From the NCBI GenBank assembly GCA_031216915.1, contig CM062292.1:74506956-74570955 (forward strand): 64,000 nt of DNA, read 5' to 3'. This stretch comes from Pictodentalium vernedei (lineage: Eukaryota; Mollusca; Scaphopoda; Dentaliida; Dentaliidae). This document shows positions 45,596 to 57,345 of the stretch, in pieces (position 1 is the first letter of the stretch; each line of letters begins with the position of its first letter). Below the pieces are notes generated by a model. It was not told where the DNA came from. It was given only the letters and a program-made list of their open reading frames with translations, and did no database searches. Made by a program: the position numbers and the translations under genes.

Positions 45596-46804
45596 TCAAG
45601 ACTGCCGACGCGTACCCTTACCCCTTGAGTAAGAAGTAGAAGCGGTGGCAGAAGGATCAGCCCCTTTGCTTCGCAGAGGAAGCAGAGGGTACTTGTTAGG
45701 CTTGGAACGGCCCGTGCCTACCCTAGAAGGCTGATCAAGCTGAAAAAACAGCAGCTGATCGTTGGAATGACGTAGGACGTCATCCCGGACCGTCAACACA
45801 GAACCATGGAAAAGTTGCGGACCTGCCAAAAAAGCAGATCGAAGAGTAGCGCACTGCTCCTCAGGAAGGGATCGGCCTGTGTCCAGCACAGAGTCCCTTC
45901 GAACTAATTCCAGATTAGATGTGTTACAGGCATGCGTGTGAGTAAGATGCATGAGCGCCTTGGACAGCACACGCAAAGGAGCCTGTACCTCGTCAAACTT
46001 ATCTGAAGGCAGATAAGCAGCTAAAGCTGAGACGACGTGTTCGGAGAGAGAAAGCATACCAAGCATCTCTCTAGATAAGCCCAAAGTGGACTCCAGAGTC
46101 GTCATCAGAATGACAGCAGACTTGGACTTGGATAGCCCGAGGGGATTGGAGTCCTGATCCAAAACCGTCAAAGTCTGGTAGACTGACGGATTGGCGGAAT
46201 AGTAGGAACGATAACGCGTCGGAGGCAAAAAGGTGTCAACCCTGGTGAAGAACGGAGCCTTCATAGCCTTGGAACTTAGCTTGGAGTCCAAGGCTGAAAA
46301 TGCTTCAACCAACTGCATCGACAGGCACGGTCGGAGGCGCCCAGAAGCAGGTTGCTCCATAGACTGTTGGCGCGCGACTGATGATCGCGGCCTGGCTGAC
46401 ACTGTCGACTGGTTAGTTGGTTTGAGATCTGAAAGGAACCCAAACACGAAATCAAGAGCTGCCCCCAAGTCCGAAGACTGCTGGCTCTCGACATCAAGCA
46501 TGTCTGACTCTTCCCCTGAGTCGGAAGACACATAGCCCATCGTGGGCAAACCAGCCGTTGCCTCCCATGGTGTCGGAACACCAGGGGGATCAGAAAGCGG
46601 CCTGTTTCCAATCCCGGGAGGCAGCGCCATAGGGGGTGCCTGGAAACCATTCGCTGCCACGCTGGAAGCAACGGGAAGGCTCTTTGACAGAACCTGAGTG
46701 AGTAAGGAAAGGGCCTCCCTAAGCTCACTGCCCCGTACTGGCCGGTTTGACAGGGGAACGACAAGTGGCTTCACCTCTGACCCTCTTAACCAGCAAAGGG
46801 TCAT
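45596..46804 (-). pseudogene. Gag-like ORF of DIRS F, 5' truncated
   Basis: A 402-aa open frame. The second half aligns in order with C gag: CNTSNLELVRRDSVLDTG versus NLELVRRDAALATS, then LRSAFLAGPQLFHG versus VASVSGELLFDG, then the SNDQLLFF block. The tail is Ser/Lys/Arg-rich (YSRGKGTRRQS). The N-terminus is missing: upstream sequence is in other frames and ends at the junction with E. The open frame may reflect moderate age rather than function. Confidence 0.75.
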
Positions 46805-47068
46805 GATCCTCCAAAAGACCTGACGTGGGACGACGGGCGGCAGCCGAAAACGTCTGAAGGCAGACGTGTATAGGGGTGTGACACACCCCGAGGATCAACA
46901 CAGCAGGAACTCATGAGAGTCACCGCTGACCTCTGCAGGGCAGAAGGTCCAGGCTGCACAAAAGACGTTGGACCCCCAAAACTGGTCGTGTGGCCAGAAT
47001 GAGTGGACGGAAACGCCACAGAGTTCATAGTGTCCCACTAAGAACAACCAAAACCAATGACAACTGTG

Positions 47069-47360
47069 GTGCTCGACGGCGCAGAGACCACAGGAGAGGG
47101 TCCGGCCGGCAGCCACTTCCAACTTCGCCAAGTTGAAGTCAGGGAAGGCTGAGGCCGATACCCCCACGTCTACACAACCAGACACTGCAGCAGACCACTG
47201 CAGGTATAAAACTACTGTGCTCAATGGCTGAGAGGACACAGTAGGAGGTTCAGTCGGCAGCCCCATTTGACTTCGCCGAGAGGAAGTCTGGGAAGGCTGA
47301 GGCCAAAACCCCACAACCACACTACAGACATCCCTGCAGACCCTGGCAGGGAGAAGCCGA
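47069..47360 (-). repeat. Two imperfect ~150-bp tandem repeats in the F gag 5' region
   Basis: 47069-47215 and 47218-47360 share GTGCTC.A.GGC, GACTTCGCC, GAAGTC.GGGAAGGCTGAG and CCCAC..C.ACAC blocks. Probably a duplication in the variable N-terminal part of gag. Confidence 0.55.
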
Positions 47361-47988
47361 GGCCGGCTAAAAACGGTGCCCAATGACGTTGTAGACAGGA
47401 ACAGCAGTAGCAGCAGATTCGACGGGAGCTGTTGGAACTGGCAGAAAAGCGGCAAATAAGTCCATCATTGGCCACTCTCATAGGTAGCAAATCTGATATA
47501 AATACTCGTTGTTAAAAGTCCATTTGACTGCAACAAGCAGCCCTTTCGTGAAAGGGAGTCCGCAAATACGTTCAGACGACCCGGAATACGACAGACAGAT
47601 AGGAGAACTTGATGTTCTAGTACCAACAGAAGGATTCATTCCGTTACAGTGAATAACAGAATGGAATGAGTACCTCCCTAGTTCCGAAAATACGCTAATA
47701 CCGTCAAATTGTCGGACAGAATTGCCTGTGGGCAATCTGGATAACATTCATGCAATGACGTAACGCAAGCCAAAATAACATCAATTCCTGATGTTTATGT
47801 GCTTGATTAGGAACTACGGATCCCAAGGACCCTGGCACTTAAAAACCGTTGGGCTCAATGTTGGGTCCCAACCTATTTAACTGGCATCCGTCAAAACTGT
47901 AAAACTCGGATCCGGCAATTGCAGTGGAAGTTATTTCCCTGGATAAACCACTGAATAGCTGCCCAAGTCTGAATCTGTTTCACTTGAC

Positions 47989-49791
47989 TTACAAGAGGAT
48001 GTACGTAACGAGCGAAAGAATTTTCACCCTCCAACTCTGTTCTTTTTGAGTCAAAAAGATTTGGAGAGGACAAGTGCGTAGCCGCCCCATTGGAATAAAA
48101 TCCGTGGCAGCTCCACACAACCCTATCAGTCTGATGAATTCTCTCGCTGTAACTTTATCTGAGTGAAGACAATAGCGAGCGTAACAACTGATTAATTTCG
48201 CTCTGGTTAACGGCAGACGAACGAGATTGTAGTGCGTCTCGAAGCTCATTCCCAGATGAGTGAATGACTTGGACGGCACCAGAACCGACTTCTCCTTGTT
48301 TATTATAAAACCGAGACGTCGGAGTAATAGAAGCAGATTCTGCACATCGTTCTGAAGCGTTAACTCGTTGCCGTATCTCTGAAGAATGTCGTCCAGGTAA
48401 GCCAACGTTACCGCAGACGAATGAGCTCGGAAATATATCATTACCAAGTTCATTATTCGAGTGAAAGCCCATGGTACTAGGTTCAAACCGAAGCACATCA
48501 CTCGGAACTGATATACAACTCCTAGGACTGCGAAGCGTAGATACTTTCTGAATGTCGGATGTACCATGACGTGAAAGTACGCATCTTTGAGATCTATGCT
48601 TGTAGCATAGTCGTTCACCCGAATACTCGTTCTGACTGATCGAATTGTCTCCATATAGAACTTCGGAGCAACGATCAGCTTGTTTATCCAGCTCAAATCT
48701 ATGACTGGACGGAACGAGCCGTCTGGTTTCGGAACCAGAAACAGATGGCTGTAGAAACCTGGTGATTCCTGGTCTTCTACGACCTCTACCGCATTCTTCT
48801 TCAGAAGAGACTGTACTTCAGATAAAAGAGAGTCTCTTTTCTGCGGATTTGACGGAAGCTGAGTCCATTTTGGACTTCGAGTTAATGGAGGCTTTCGTTT
48901 GAAGGATATTCTTAGTCCTTCCGAAATTACCCCTCGAACCCAGGGGTCGTCCGTAATTGACGCCCAATCGTTTATAAAACTCGATAATCTTCCACCTACC
49001 GGAACACGATAGAGGTTCAAACCATCACCTCCTGGACCTGCGAGGCTTGCAGAAGGAGAAACTACGTCCTCCACGACCTGCACCTCAACCCGTCGACCTA
49101 GGGATGTCTGACCGGTTATCTCGGCCAGAATAACGTCCCCTACATGAGTCGCTGCCTTGACGATCTCTAGAATAAGACCTAGAGGACGCATAGGAACCTC
49201 TATAGGAACTTCTCTTGGGCGTACTTGTCCCAGAAGTGCCTGTCTTACTCTTTTCTGCTGTATCCGACTTTTAGAAGCGCATTTGAATAGCAGAGAATCC
49301 GAAGCTTTCTTAGTTATCTTATCATAGATTGCTGAAAGCTTGCCATCGAAGAGAAGCTCTCCGGAGACTGAAGCGACTCTGTGAGAGTTTTTCACCTTAC
49401 CATCCACGCGCGTGGATGTAGCTAGGGCTGCGTCACGTCTAACCAACTCCAGGTTTGCCACTGAAAGGGCGGAGTTATACGTGGAATAAGCTATTGCCCT
49501 TGAAAGAACTCTTAATGAGGATTGTATATCCTGGAATTCTTTCCCTTGAAGACGTAATGATAACGCCTTAGTAAGGTGATCTGTGTATGATAAAGCGTCT
49601 AAGTTAACTCTGTTAGACATTATTGTCGTTTCCAACGTCGTGGTTGGAATTGACATAGACGACGGTATAGACAATTCTAAGTCTTCAGCCTGGTCGTCTA
49701 GACGCAGAGGAACTCTCGGTATGCCCTGTCCTGCCGTTTCGAATTTATTCCTTGAATTAATGAAAGGCAGATTTAGAGCAATTGCGGACAA
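47989..49791 (-). pseudogene. Gag C-terminus fused to RT in DIRS E
   Basis: A single 600-aa frame. Residues 1-172 are gag (NLPFINSRNKF, NLELVRRDAALATS, VASVSGELLFDG, ASDSLLFKCASK). A 1-nt loss near 49270 then moves into the RT frame (SRIQQKRVRQALLG). RT motifs: GSFRPVIDLSWIN, Asp400 and Asp403 in SIDLKDAYFHV, YLDD at 465-468. In C the same regions are overlapping frames, so this fusion is a mutation, not the ancestral plan. RNase H below 47989 is decayed. Confidence 0.87.
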
Positions 49792-50868
49792 GAAACAAGC
49801 CTTGCTCGTTTTGGTAGCAAGCTTATATATATAGCGTCATTCAATAATTCAAATGTTCTTGTGACATTATTGGACTGTGTCAGAAACACAGGGACGATGT
49901 CCCTGATCCGATCAAAAAATTCTGTGTCCAATGACGCTATCAGTCTCTTATCCGGCATCGCAGCAATCTGGTCCAACGGAACAACCTCTGGAAGATAATG
50001 CCGGATAAAATCTACGGCAGCTTTATGTTGTTCCGAAAGGGAAAGCTCCAAATCCTCTGAATCCCTTTCGCCATCCTGTCGGACCCTATAAAGTTCTCGG
50101 TCGTCCGTACCTGATACTTCAGCGGAGCGTACCGACCCAGCGTCGTCGGATAATTCCTGATCCGACAGAGATTCTGTCGTCTGCTGGGATGCTGCGATAC
50201 GTTGTGCTATTTGGGATAGCACGTCCATCACTGAGGCCTGTGGAGAAGCGGTCTTACGTTGCTTTGCCGCTGGAAGCTCCATGTACGTTGACTCCTGCAT
50301 ACTTCTTTTATGCGAACGTCCGGAGTCTACAGGCCTTGTGTCCCTGGCTACCGGATGGCGTGACCTGGTCACCGTGGAATCCCTGATCGGCGGAGCTGGC
50401 TGGATATCCATGGTCACGTAGCCAAGGTGCGGTCATGTGTGCTGCCGTGGGGATGAGGAAGCCATATCGACAGTCTCTCCGGACTGTCTATATAACAGAG
50501 CATCCCGAGCGGTGGACGTATGCTCCGAATGCGAAACGTTTTGTACCACAACATCTGGTCCCAGATGTTGTTGTACGAGCTAGGAACCGGATTAATAGGC
50601 TTCCTCCGTTCTCTCCTCTGATCCGTCATCACTGGGCGTGCACTTTGTCTAATTATAGTGCTCGCATCACCCAAATCTCCTTCCTGGACAGCAACGGACG
50701 AACCCGGCTGCCGAGCCATTCGATGAATGGTTGCTACACCAGGCGAGCTAGCGAACGCCAATGCCGTCGATCCTACTAGGGACCTCTTAGGCAATTGACG
50801 TAATATCATGAGCACTTATCCGCTAGCTCTTCATTTGACTGTGACAACGGAAGCACACTTTTGAAGAC
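49773..50868 (-). pseudogene. Gag N-terminal and middle parts of DIRS E
   Basis: Frame 50417-49773 carries SGRSHKRSMQESTYMELPAA, LSEQHKAAVDFIRHYLPEVV and LIASLDTEFFDRIRDIVP, the middle of gag. Frame 50815-50414 carries GVATIHRMARQPGSSVAVQE and VPSSYNNIWDQMLWYK, the preceding linker. The two are out of frame with each other and with the gag C-terminus at 49791. Confidence 0.78.
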
Positions 50869-51850
50869 ATCACAGAAAATCACCGCATTCTTATTCCTGA
50901 ATGAGGCCTGTGGAGCCGTGACTTACATAATATCCTCTGTCAGCTCCAGGGACATTCATTCCTGCATTTATATAATATGCGAATGTCCCATCAGGAAAGA
51001 CCTCGTATCCTTGGCTAACAGATGAAGTAACCTGGTCAACAATATTCCCTGATCGGCAAAGCAGGAGCTCTAGGAACGTTCATTCCTGCATTTATATAAT
51101 ATGCTAACGTCCCCTGAAACTCTGTGGTCACAAGCCAAGGTGCGGTGGTGTGTGTTGACATGAGGATGAGGAAGCCCATAACACAGCCAGTTCGGACTGT
51201 GTATGTGACGGAAGATCCCGAACAGGAGGATTGGACGTATGTTCCGACTAACAAACAAACATACAACAACATTGCGGCTCAAATGTAGTTGTAAGAGAGA
51301 GGGGGCCTCTCTCGCTCGCGGTCCGGATAGACCTGGATGAGCTAGCTACTAGACTGACAGGCTTCCTCCGTACTATCCTCGGATCCGTCGTTGCTGGGTG
51401 TGCATGTTCCAAGTTTATAGTGCTCGTATCACCCACACTGCTTCCCAGACCCGTAACGGACAAACCCGGCTGCCGAGCCATTCGATGAATGGTCGCTACA
51501 CCGGGCGGACTAGTGGACGATCAATGCCTTCGATCCTACTAGGGACCTCTTTGGCAATTGTCGTATTACCATGAGCACTTAGCCGCTAGCCCTAACACTG
51601 CAACGACGGAGACACACTTGTTGAAGACATCACGAAAACATCACTCTGAATTCTGAAAAATAAAATGATAATATAGAGTGACAATACGGAGAGAGGACCG
51701 GTATGGACCCCTCCCCGCAAACACAATATCGTGACACACGTCTCCAACGTTGTCATTTCAATCAACACACACAGAGCATAAATTAGTGTGAATACAATGA
51801 ACCTGAGAATTAGAGGAAGATATCCTCGCATTATAAATAAAAAATATTTT
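50869..51850 (-). pseudogene. Duplicated gag linker and decayed N-terminus in DIRS E
   Basis: 50905-51650 repeats, with strong divergence, the order of blocks at 50245-50890, including CCCGGCTGCCGAGCCATTCG and ATGAATGGTCGCTACACC. The gag start near 51850 has no intact Cys motif. An independent duplication of the same gag region that is duplicated in A, B and D. Confidence 0.65.
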
Positions 51851-52737
51851 TTCATCAATAAAAAAAAACAGTCATATTAGTCGCACTATCCCTTGAAATA
51901 AAGATACATAATATAACATAATCCATTATAATCTTTGATAGAAAATAATTATCAAAAAAAAAATTTTTTTGAAAAATTTTTTTCAAAAGAGCCCAAGTTC
52001 CCAATGGGAACACCGAGCCCAAATGGATCCCAAAAAAGCCTAAGTGTGGACAAAATTTTTTAAAACATTTCAAAAAATTAATGCAACACTTACATACAAT
52101 ATTAATGTATCTTGCTATGTCTAAACTAATGTAAAGACAAGAAACCACTATCAGCAGTAACCGTTGTTAATGTAAACAAGGAGTTGTACAAAAACCGGAA
52201 ACATGACTCCAGGCACTGATAAACATGGCCCGAAATCAGTTACCACTATCTGATGCAAAACAGAGATTTCCATAGAAGAAACTGCAGAACATCAGATGGT
52301 AGATGCAGATCACAACGCCTAAACACCTAAGGGTGAGGACGTCAACATGGGGAGAAGAACAGAAATTCATTCTGTTACGAAGCCAAAACTCCCAAGAAAT
52401 TTTAGTAATAATATTACAGAAAATATGCCAAAAGCATGGGAGAATAGCAAGGGGGGAATAAAGGAAAGGGAGAGAGGCAACACTGATCAAGCAGTGGAAC
52501 TTTCATAGCAAGAATGATAACAACAGGCTCATGCCTTGAAATTAGGGAACATAACATAATTTCGTAAAAAAAATTAAGTTACATCCCTGATTATTTCCTG
52601 CCACTGAATTTTCCTCTCATCCTTCTATTTCCTCTTTAGATTCACCATTCTCTCATATTTATGTGTCTGGCATCATTTAAACTGAGATTTACAAGCACAA
52701 ATATCAGTCAGATGTGAACTGATGGAGGGCCAAACAA
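51851..52737 (-). other. Untranslated leader of DIRS E
   Basis: Corresponds to the leader of A (4140-5020) with recognisable GTGTGGACAAAA, CACTTAC, TATCTGATGCAAAACAGAG and CAAAAGCATGGGAGAAT blocks and the leader stem-loop (CATCAGATGGT near 52288). No ORF. Confidence 0.65.
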
Positions 52738-52938
52738 AGAATGACTTTTGGCGCCAATTTCGAGACCTCCTTGACACTGCACATGCGCAGTGGAGGAAAG
52801 GTATGGAGGACCATATAGGACATGTAATTTTCGGTTTTAGATGCAAATTTTGGGGATTGGGGGGTAAAATGTGTGTTTGGCCCTAGAATTTAAGAGTTAG
52901 CACCAGCTAAGTCTGGGTCATTGGTACAGTATAAAAAT
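52738..52938. repeat. Right terminal repeat of DIRS E
   Basis: GGCGCCAATTTCGAGACC, palindrome ACTGCACATGCGCAGT (52776-52791, one mismatch), GCTAAGTCTGGG and terminal ATAAAAAT. Confidence 0.85.
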
Positions 52939-53097
52939 ATCGGTATTTTGAAACCTAAGCTAATCTGGATACAACAATACCTGCTGGATATCAACCCCCC
53001 CCCCCCCACCCACCCCACATAAAAATAAACAAAAACAAAAAAAAAAGAAGAAGAATTGAACCAAAAAAATAATAAACAATATTTCCAAACAAGAGGC
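52939..53097. other. Right flank of DIRS E, no gene
   Basis: ATCGGTATTTTGAAACC, then a C-rich run (~52986-53010) and an A-rich tract. No feature beyond low complexity. Confidence 0.4.
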
Positions 53098-54449
53098 CCC
53101 AAGTGGCCTTAATTGCTCACCTGTCAAAGTGGTTCAAAGAAGTATTTGGGGTTACATCCAGTTAGGCATGGTTCATCAACACTACAAAGGAATGAGGTCA
53201 TGAAAGGCAAATTTTATGTAAAAACACTAAGGAATGGATTTGAACAAATCTGAACCTAACATGCACCCCATCACCCCACCTGTAGAAAGCCCAAATATTA
53301 AGCCAGGGACTCAAATTGAACAAACTTGAAGAATCTCACCCCCCTATGGAAGCTGCATACCAAATATCAAAAGTTTCTGATTGGTGGATCGGAAGAAGAT
53401 GATTTTTAAAGAATATTCCTCATATTGCACTAATCTGAACATCTGTGCTCCCAAAGAGAGCCCAAATATGGACCCAGGGATTTGATTTCAACAAACATGT
53501 GAATGAATCTTCCAAAGATGTTATATGTGAAATATGAAAGCCTTTGGAGCAGTCATATGGGAGAAGAAGATTCTTTAATGTTTTTTCCATTACCCACAGT
53601 GTTAAAAAATGATGACTCAGCATTTTTTCAAACTCCTGGCAAAGTGCCCCATGATGAAACCGATGGTAATTTTTTGGGGGACCATTCCTTTCTGCTGTTC
53701 AAATTTTTTCTATTTTTAGCTCCTGCAGTTCCCAAGAGGCGACGCGAAAATTAACTTTTTTTGGCATAAACTGGGTACTTATGACCCAGTGAGCCCTCAT
53801 ATCAAATTTGGTTCAAATTGGCCCCTCAGTTCATAAAATAGAAATTTTGGTAAAATTCGAGTTCCCATAGGAAGCCCAAATATGAACCCAGGGACTTGGC
53901 TTGAACAAACTTGAATTTCACTTCACTAAGGATGCAGCATACCAAATATCAAAAGAGTCTGACTGGTGGATCTGAAGAAGAAGATTTTTAAAGAATATTG
54001 CTCATATTGAACTAATTTGAACATAGAAAGCCCAAATATGGACCCAGGGAATTGATTTCAACAAATATGTGAATCAATCTTCCACAGATGTTATATGTGA
54101 AATATGAAAGCAATTGCTGCAGTGGTTTGGGAGAAGAAGATTCTTTAACGTTTTCCCCATTACACACAGTGTTAAAAAAATGCTGAAGTCCCGGAAAAGT
54201 ACCCTATGATAAATCCGATGGCAATGTTTTTGGACCATTCCATTCTGTTGATTCTAAGGAAGATTCACACCAAATAAAAATTCTCAGTGCTGCGTAGTTT
54301 TGGAGACATGGGCATGTTAAATGTTTTCTATTTTTAGCTCCCGCGGTTCCGATGAGGGCGACGGAAAATTTTGTTTTTGCATAAATTAACTACTTATGAC
54401 CCAATAAGCCCTCATATCAAATTTGGTTCAAATCAGCCTCTCAGTTTGG
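53098..54449 (+). mobile_element. Pearl/HINE element, left part (interrupted by DIRS D)
   Basis: Starts AACAAGAGGCCCCAAGTGG with GCTCACCTG, continues with diverged core units (CATACCAAATATCAAAAG, GAAGAAGATTTTTAAAG) and stops at CAGTTTGGAAA where D starts. The uninterrupted copy at ~37966 reads TTTGGAAAATAGAAATTTTG. Confidence 0.78.
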
Positions 54450-54679
54450 AAAGTTAAAAAAATTATAGTAATTTATATATTTTTTATACTTACCAATGAC
54501 CCAGACATAGCTGGTGCTAACTCTTAAAATATAGGGCCAAACACAAATTTTGCCCCCCAATCCCCAAAATTTGCATCTAAAACCAAAGAAAACATGTCCT
54601 GAATGGCCCTCCACACTTCACCTCTACTGCGCATGCGCAGTGTCAAGGACGTTCCGAAATTGGCGCCATTAATCATTCT
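54450..54679. repeat. Left inverted terminal repeat of DIRS D
   Basis: GTTAAAAAAATTATAG, CCCAGACATAGCTGG, ACTGCGCATGCGCAGT at 54626-54641, GGCGCCATTAATCATTC. Mirrors 61189-61377. Confidence 0.88.
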
Positions 54680-54754
54680 AATAACCAGTGCCTGGTAAGT
54701 GCTATGTACTCAGCGGGGAGGTAAGAGTTCCCAACTCCTGGGAGGGCCATCCCC

Positions 54755-54843
54755 GTCTGGGTCATTGGTAAGTATAAAAAATATATAAATTACTATAAAT
54801 TTTTTAACATTTTTATACTGTACCAATGACCCAGACATAGCTG
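54755..54843. repeat. ICR of DIRS D
   Basis: Junction TTTTTTAAC / ATTTTTATAC at 54808/54809, with halves complementary to the left end (54450 on) and right end (to 61389). Carries CAGACATAGC like the D termini. Confidence 0.88.
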
Positions 54844-55429
54844 AATAGTAAAAAGGCTGGAGGGCCAAGGACATAGAGCAAGATGGAATATGCTCAATTA
54901 TATAAAATAGAGTCATCCCCTCTAGGGAGAAAGAAGTATTAGGCCTTACATGTATCTTTCTTATTTATGATAAATTAGAAAGATACAACACCTTCCAAAA
55001 TTGAGTATCATACATCCATGTACTCTATTAATAAATAGTATAATCCTTATACTAATAATTTTTAAAGTAAGCCAATAAATAAAGTAAGTCTAGAGAATAG
55101 AGACTCTTTATACTCCTTAAAAGTGTCTGAGGATTAGTATAATCATGTCCGTTGACACGTGCTATATTCAAAAGCTATACTTTAAAAACTAAGACTTGAA
55201 TGAATTTTTAAAACATAAACTTCTCACTAAACAACCATCCCAATAACAGCTCAGAATTACTAACTCCGGAGGAGGTATCCCCTAGTTTTCATAGTAAAAC
55301 AGGCGACCCAAGGGAACACCCTCCCCCCTCCCCTTTTTCCTTGCCCTGGGTCAAATAGCCCAGAGCGAAGAGGGCAGCAGAACGGAGTCACTGCCGAAAC
55401 AGACAGCCTACCTAGCTATAGTAGCAACT

Positions 55430-56270
55430 GTTAAGTGAATGACATTCTGAGCAGTAGATAATAGACCTAACAATAGAGGCCTCCAGAAATGGACTCAATA
55501 TTTCTGAGATAAAAATTCATGAATGTGGATGGCTGAGCGCAATGAGCAGCCTTCAAAAATCTATAATAGCGACACTATTAATGTAAGCCCAAGATGTAGA
55601 AGAACTCTTACTTCATGAGCCGAAATCTCAAACAACTGCTGAGTCAATGATATACCATAAGCAGTATCGATAGTTAATTGAATCCATTAGCAATAGAATG
55701 GAGCATAACGTCCTTCTATTAGGCATCAAAGACAGAAGAAGCTTACGCCCGTAGTAATAAACAGATATCTGTTTATAAATACATAAACTCTAACCGGACA
55801 GAGTAAAGGCCTATGCCCGTACGAAGACGGAAGGACCTTAATAACAATAGGTTCCGGATATTAATTAGGAGCCTGACTCTTATGCAAAAATCCAACCTAA
55901 ATAGTAAAGGAAGTAGTGATTCCGAAACTACGAAAGTGAAAATCATCCACCGATAGTGCATGAAACTCACTGACTCTTCAGTAAAAGAGAAGCCAACAGA
56001 ATTACTGTCTAAAAGGTCAGAATTTGAAAACTACTGTTTCCAGAGGCTCAAATAAATACTTAGCTAGATAAGAACCGAAGTTAAATTCCATATAGGAATT
56101 TAATCTAATGATTCTAAGTCTATTTATCGAAAAGTTACTAACTGACTTAGATAAAGAGACATAAGACTCAATTGTAAACTATCATAGAGTGCATAGGTAT
56201 GAGGTAACATAAACCTATAACCTTAATAATAACAGGCTGCAGTAGATCTTGTCAAACAAGCATACTAAAA
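55430..56270 (-). pseudogene. Decayed tyrosine recombinase of DIRS D
   Basis: Aligned with the C YR, keeping the HEVR coding block but with the same 1-nt loss immediately after it as in B (AGAGTTCTTCTAC against AGAGCTCTTGCTAC in C). Several other indels. Non-functional. Confidence 0.75.
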
Positions 56271-57345
56271 AGTTGCAATGACTAGTATGGAGGGATCAAC
56301 AATATCAACATAGTGATCCCTATACCAACGACGGAAGAGCCTCCACTTTAGCCGCATAGAATAGCGAAGAAGAGGTTCTCCTATAGTAAGAAATCGCGTC
56401 CAAAGCTCGTCCAGTACAATGCTTACAACGCAATAAGGACCACACAACGGAATACGTGAAGGTTGCGACCTTGCAGGTTGTGATAAAGATGACACGATTT
56501 TACCCAGCGAAAAAAGATCCGCTCATTGAGGAAGATTTCACGTTAAAGTCCCACAGTAGACATCAGAGTAAATTTACCCACGGTCTCTGTGAAGACAGAG
56601 ATGCTATCAACAGAAATGTATTGTGGTTGTTTATCTTAGCAATACTTGCTGAAACAACAGCGCAGGAGGATACGCATATCCTATCATTCCATCCTATTAG
56701 ATCAATAGAGCGTTAACAACATTAGCTCAGAGATCCGGACAAGCAAACACATACGTCTGCAATTGACAAGCAAGTTGTGTCGTAAATAAATTATCATTGG
56801 GCACTCCCATTGATAGCAAATCTGATTGAATACTTGTTTGTTGAGAGTCCATTCTGACGGCAACAAGCGACCCATAAGTGAACGGGAGTCCGGTAATACA
56901 ATCAGACGACCCGGAATATGACGGACCGAAACAGAACTTGGTGTACTATAACAAACAGAAAGATTCTTTCCATTAAATTGAATAACGGAAACGAATGAGT
57001 GCCTCCCTGGTTCCGGAGATACGCCACTACTGTCGAATTAACGGACAGGATTTGGACATGCGTTTCTGAATAATGTTCATCCAATGACATAAAGCAAGCC
57101 TAAAAAAACATGATTCCGCGGAAGATAAGTGCTTGCTTAGAGACTGCGGAACCCAAAGACCCTGGCACTTCGAATCCATTGGGATCAATATTATATCCCA
57201 ACCTGTTTGACTGGCAACCGTCATAATTATAAAACTCGGATCCGACAACTGCAGTGGCACTCTCTGAGTCAACCACCGAATGTTTGCTCCAGTCTGAAAC
57301 TCTTGCTACACTAGATAGACAAGAGAACGTGTAAATCGAGCAATT
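56271..57345 (-). pseudogene. Decayed RNase H region of DIRS D (RT deleted)
   Basis: VVAYLRNQGGTHSFPLFNLM and related blocks survive in short frames. FRRWYRDHYVDIVDPSI preserves the YR N-terminal segment that is deleted in C. At 57341-57350 it joins gag (GGATTGCTGAAAAG) directly, so RT is absent as in A and B. Confidence 0.75.

Larger units (their letters stand above)
42255..47446 (-). mobile_element. DIRS element F (divergent family), 5' truncated
   Basis: Left end GAAGTATAAATTTTATAG (start uncertain by ~3 bases), ICR near 42620-42711, then on the minus strand YR fragments, RNase H, RT and gag, ending at the junction with E around 47446. Compared with C it is a separate DIRS family: RT motifs are recognisably related but termini are unrelated in sequence. 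GC is visibly higher in its coding part. The right terminal repeat is absent, so the 5' end was lost. Confidence 0.85.
47447..52938 (-). mobile_element. DIRS element E (C-type), 3' truncated, joined to F
   Basis: Homologous to C from its RNase H C-terminal region (C 29470) to its right end. It holds gag (with its own duplication), RT and part of RNase H, and ends CAGTATAAAAAT at 52938 with flank ATCGG. The YR, ICR and left terminal repeat are missing: at ~47446, within a GCAAATAA shared by both sides, the sequence changes to F gag. The diagnostic GCTAAGTCTGGG places it in the C subfamily. Confidence 0.87.
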
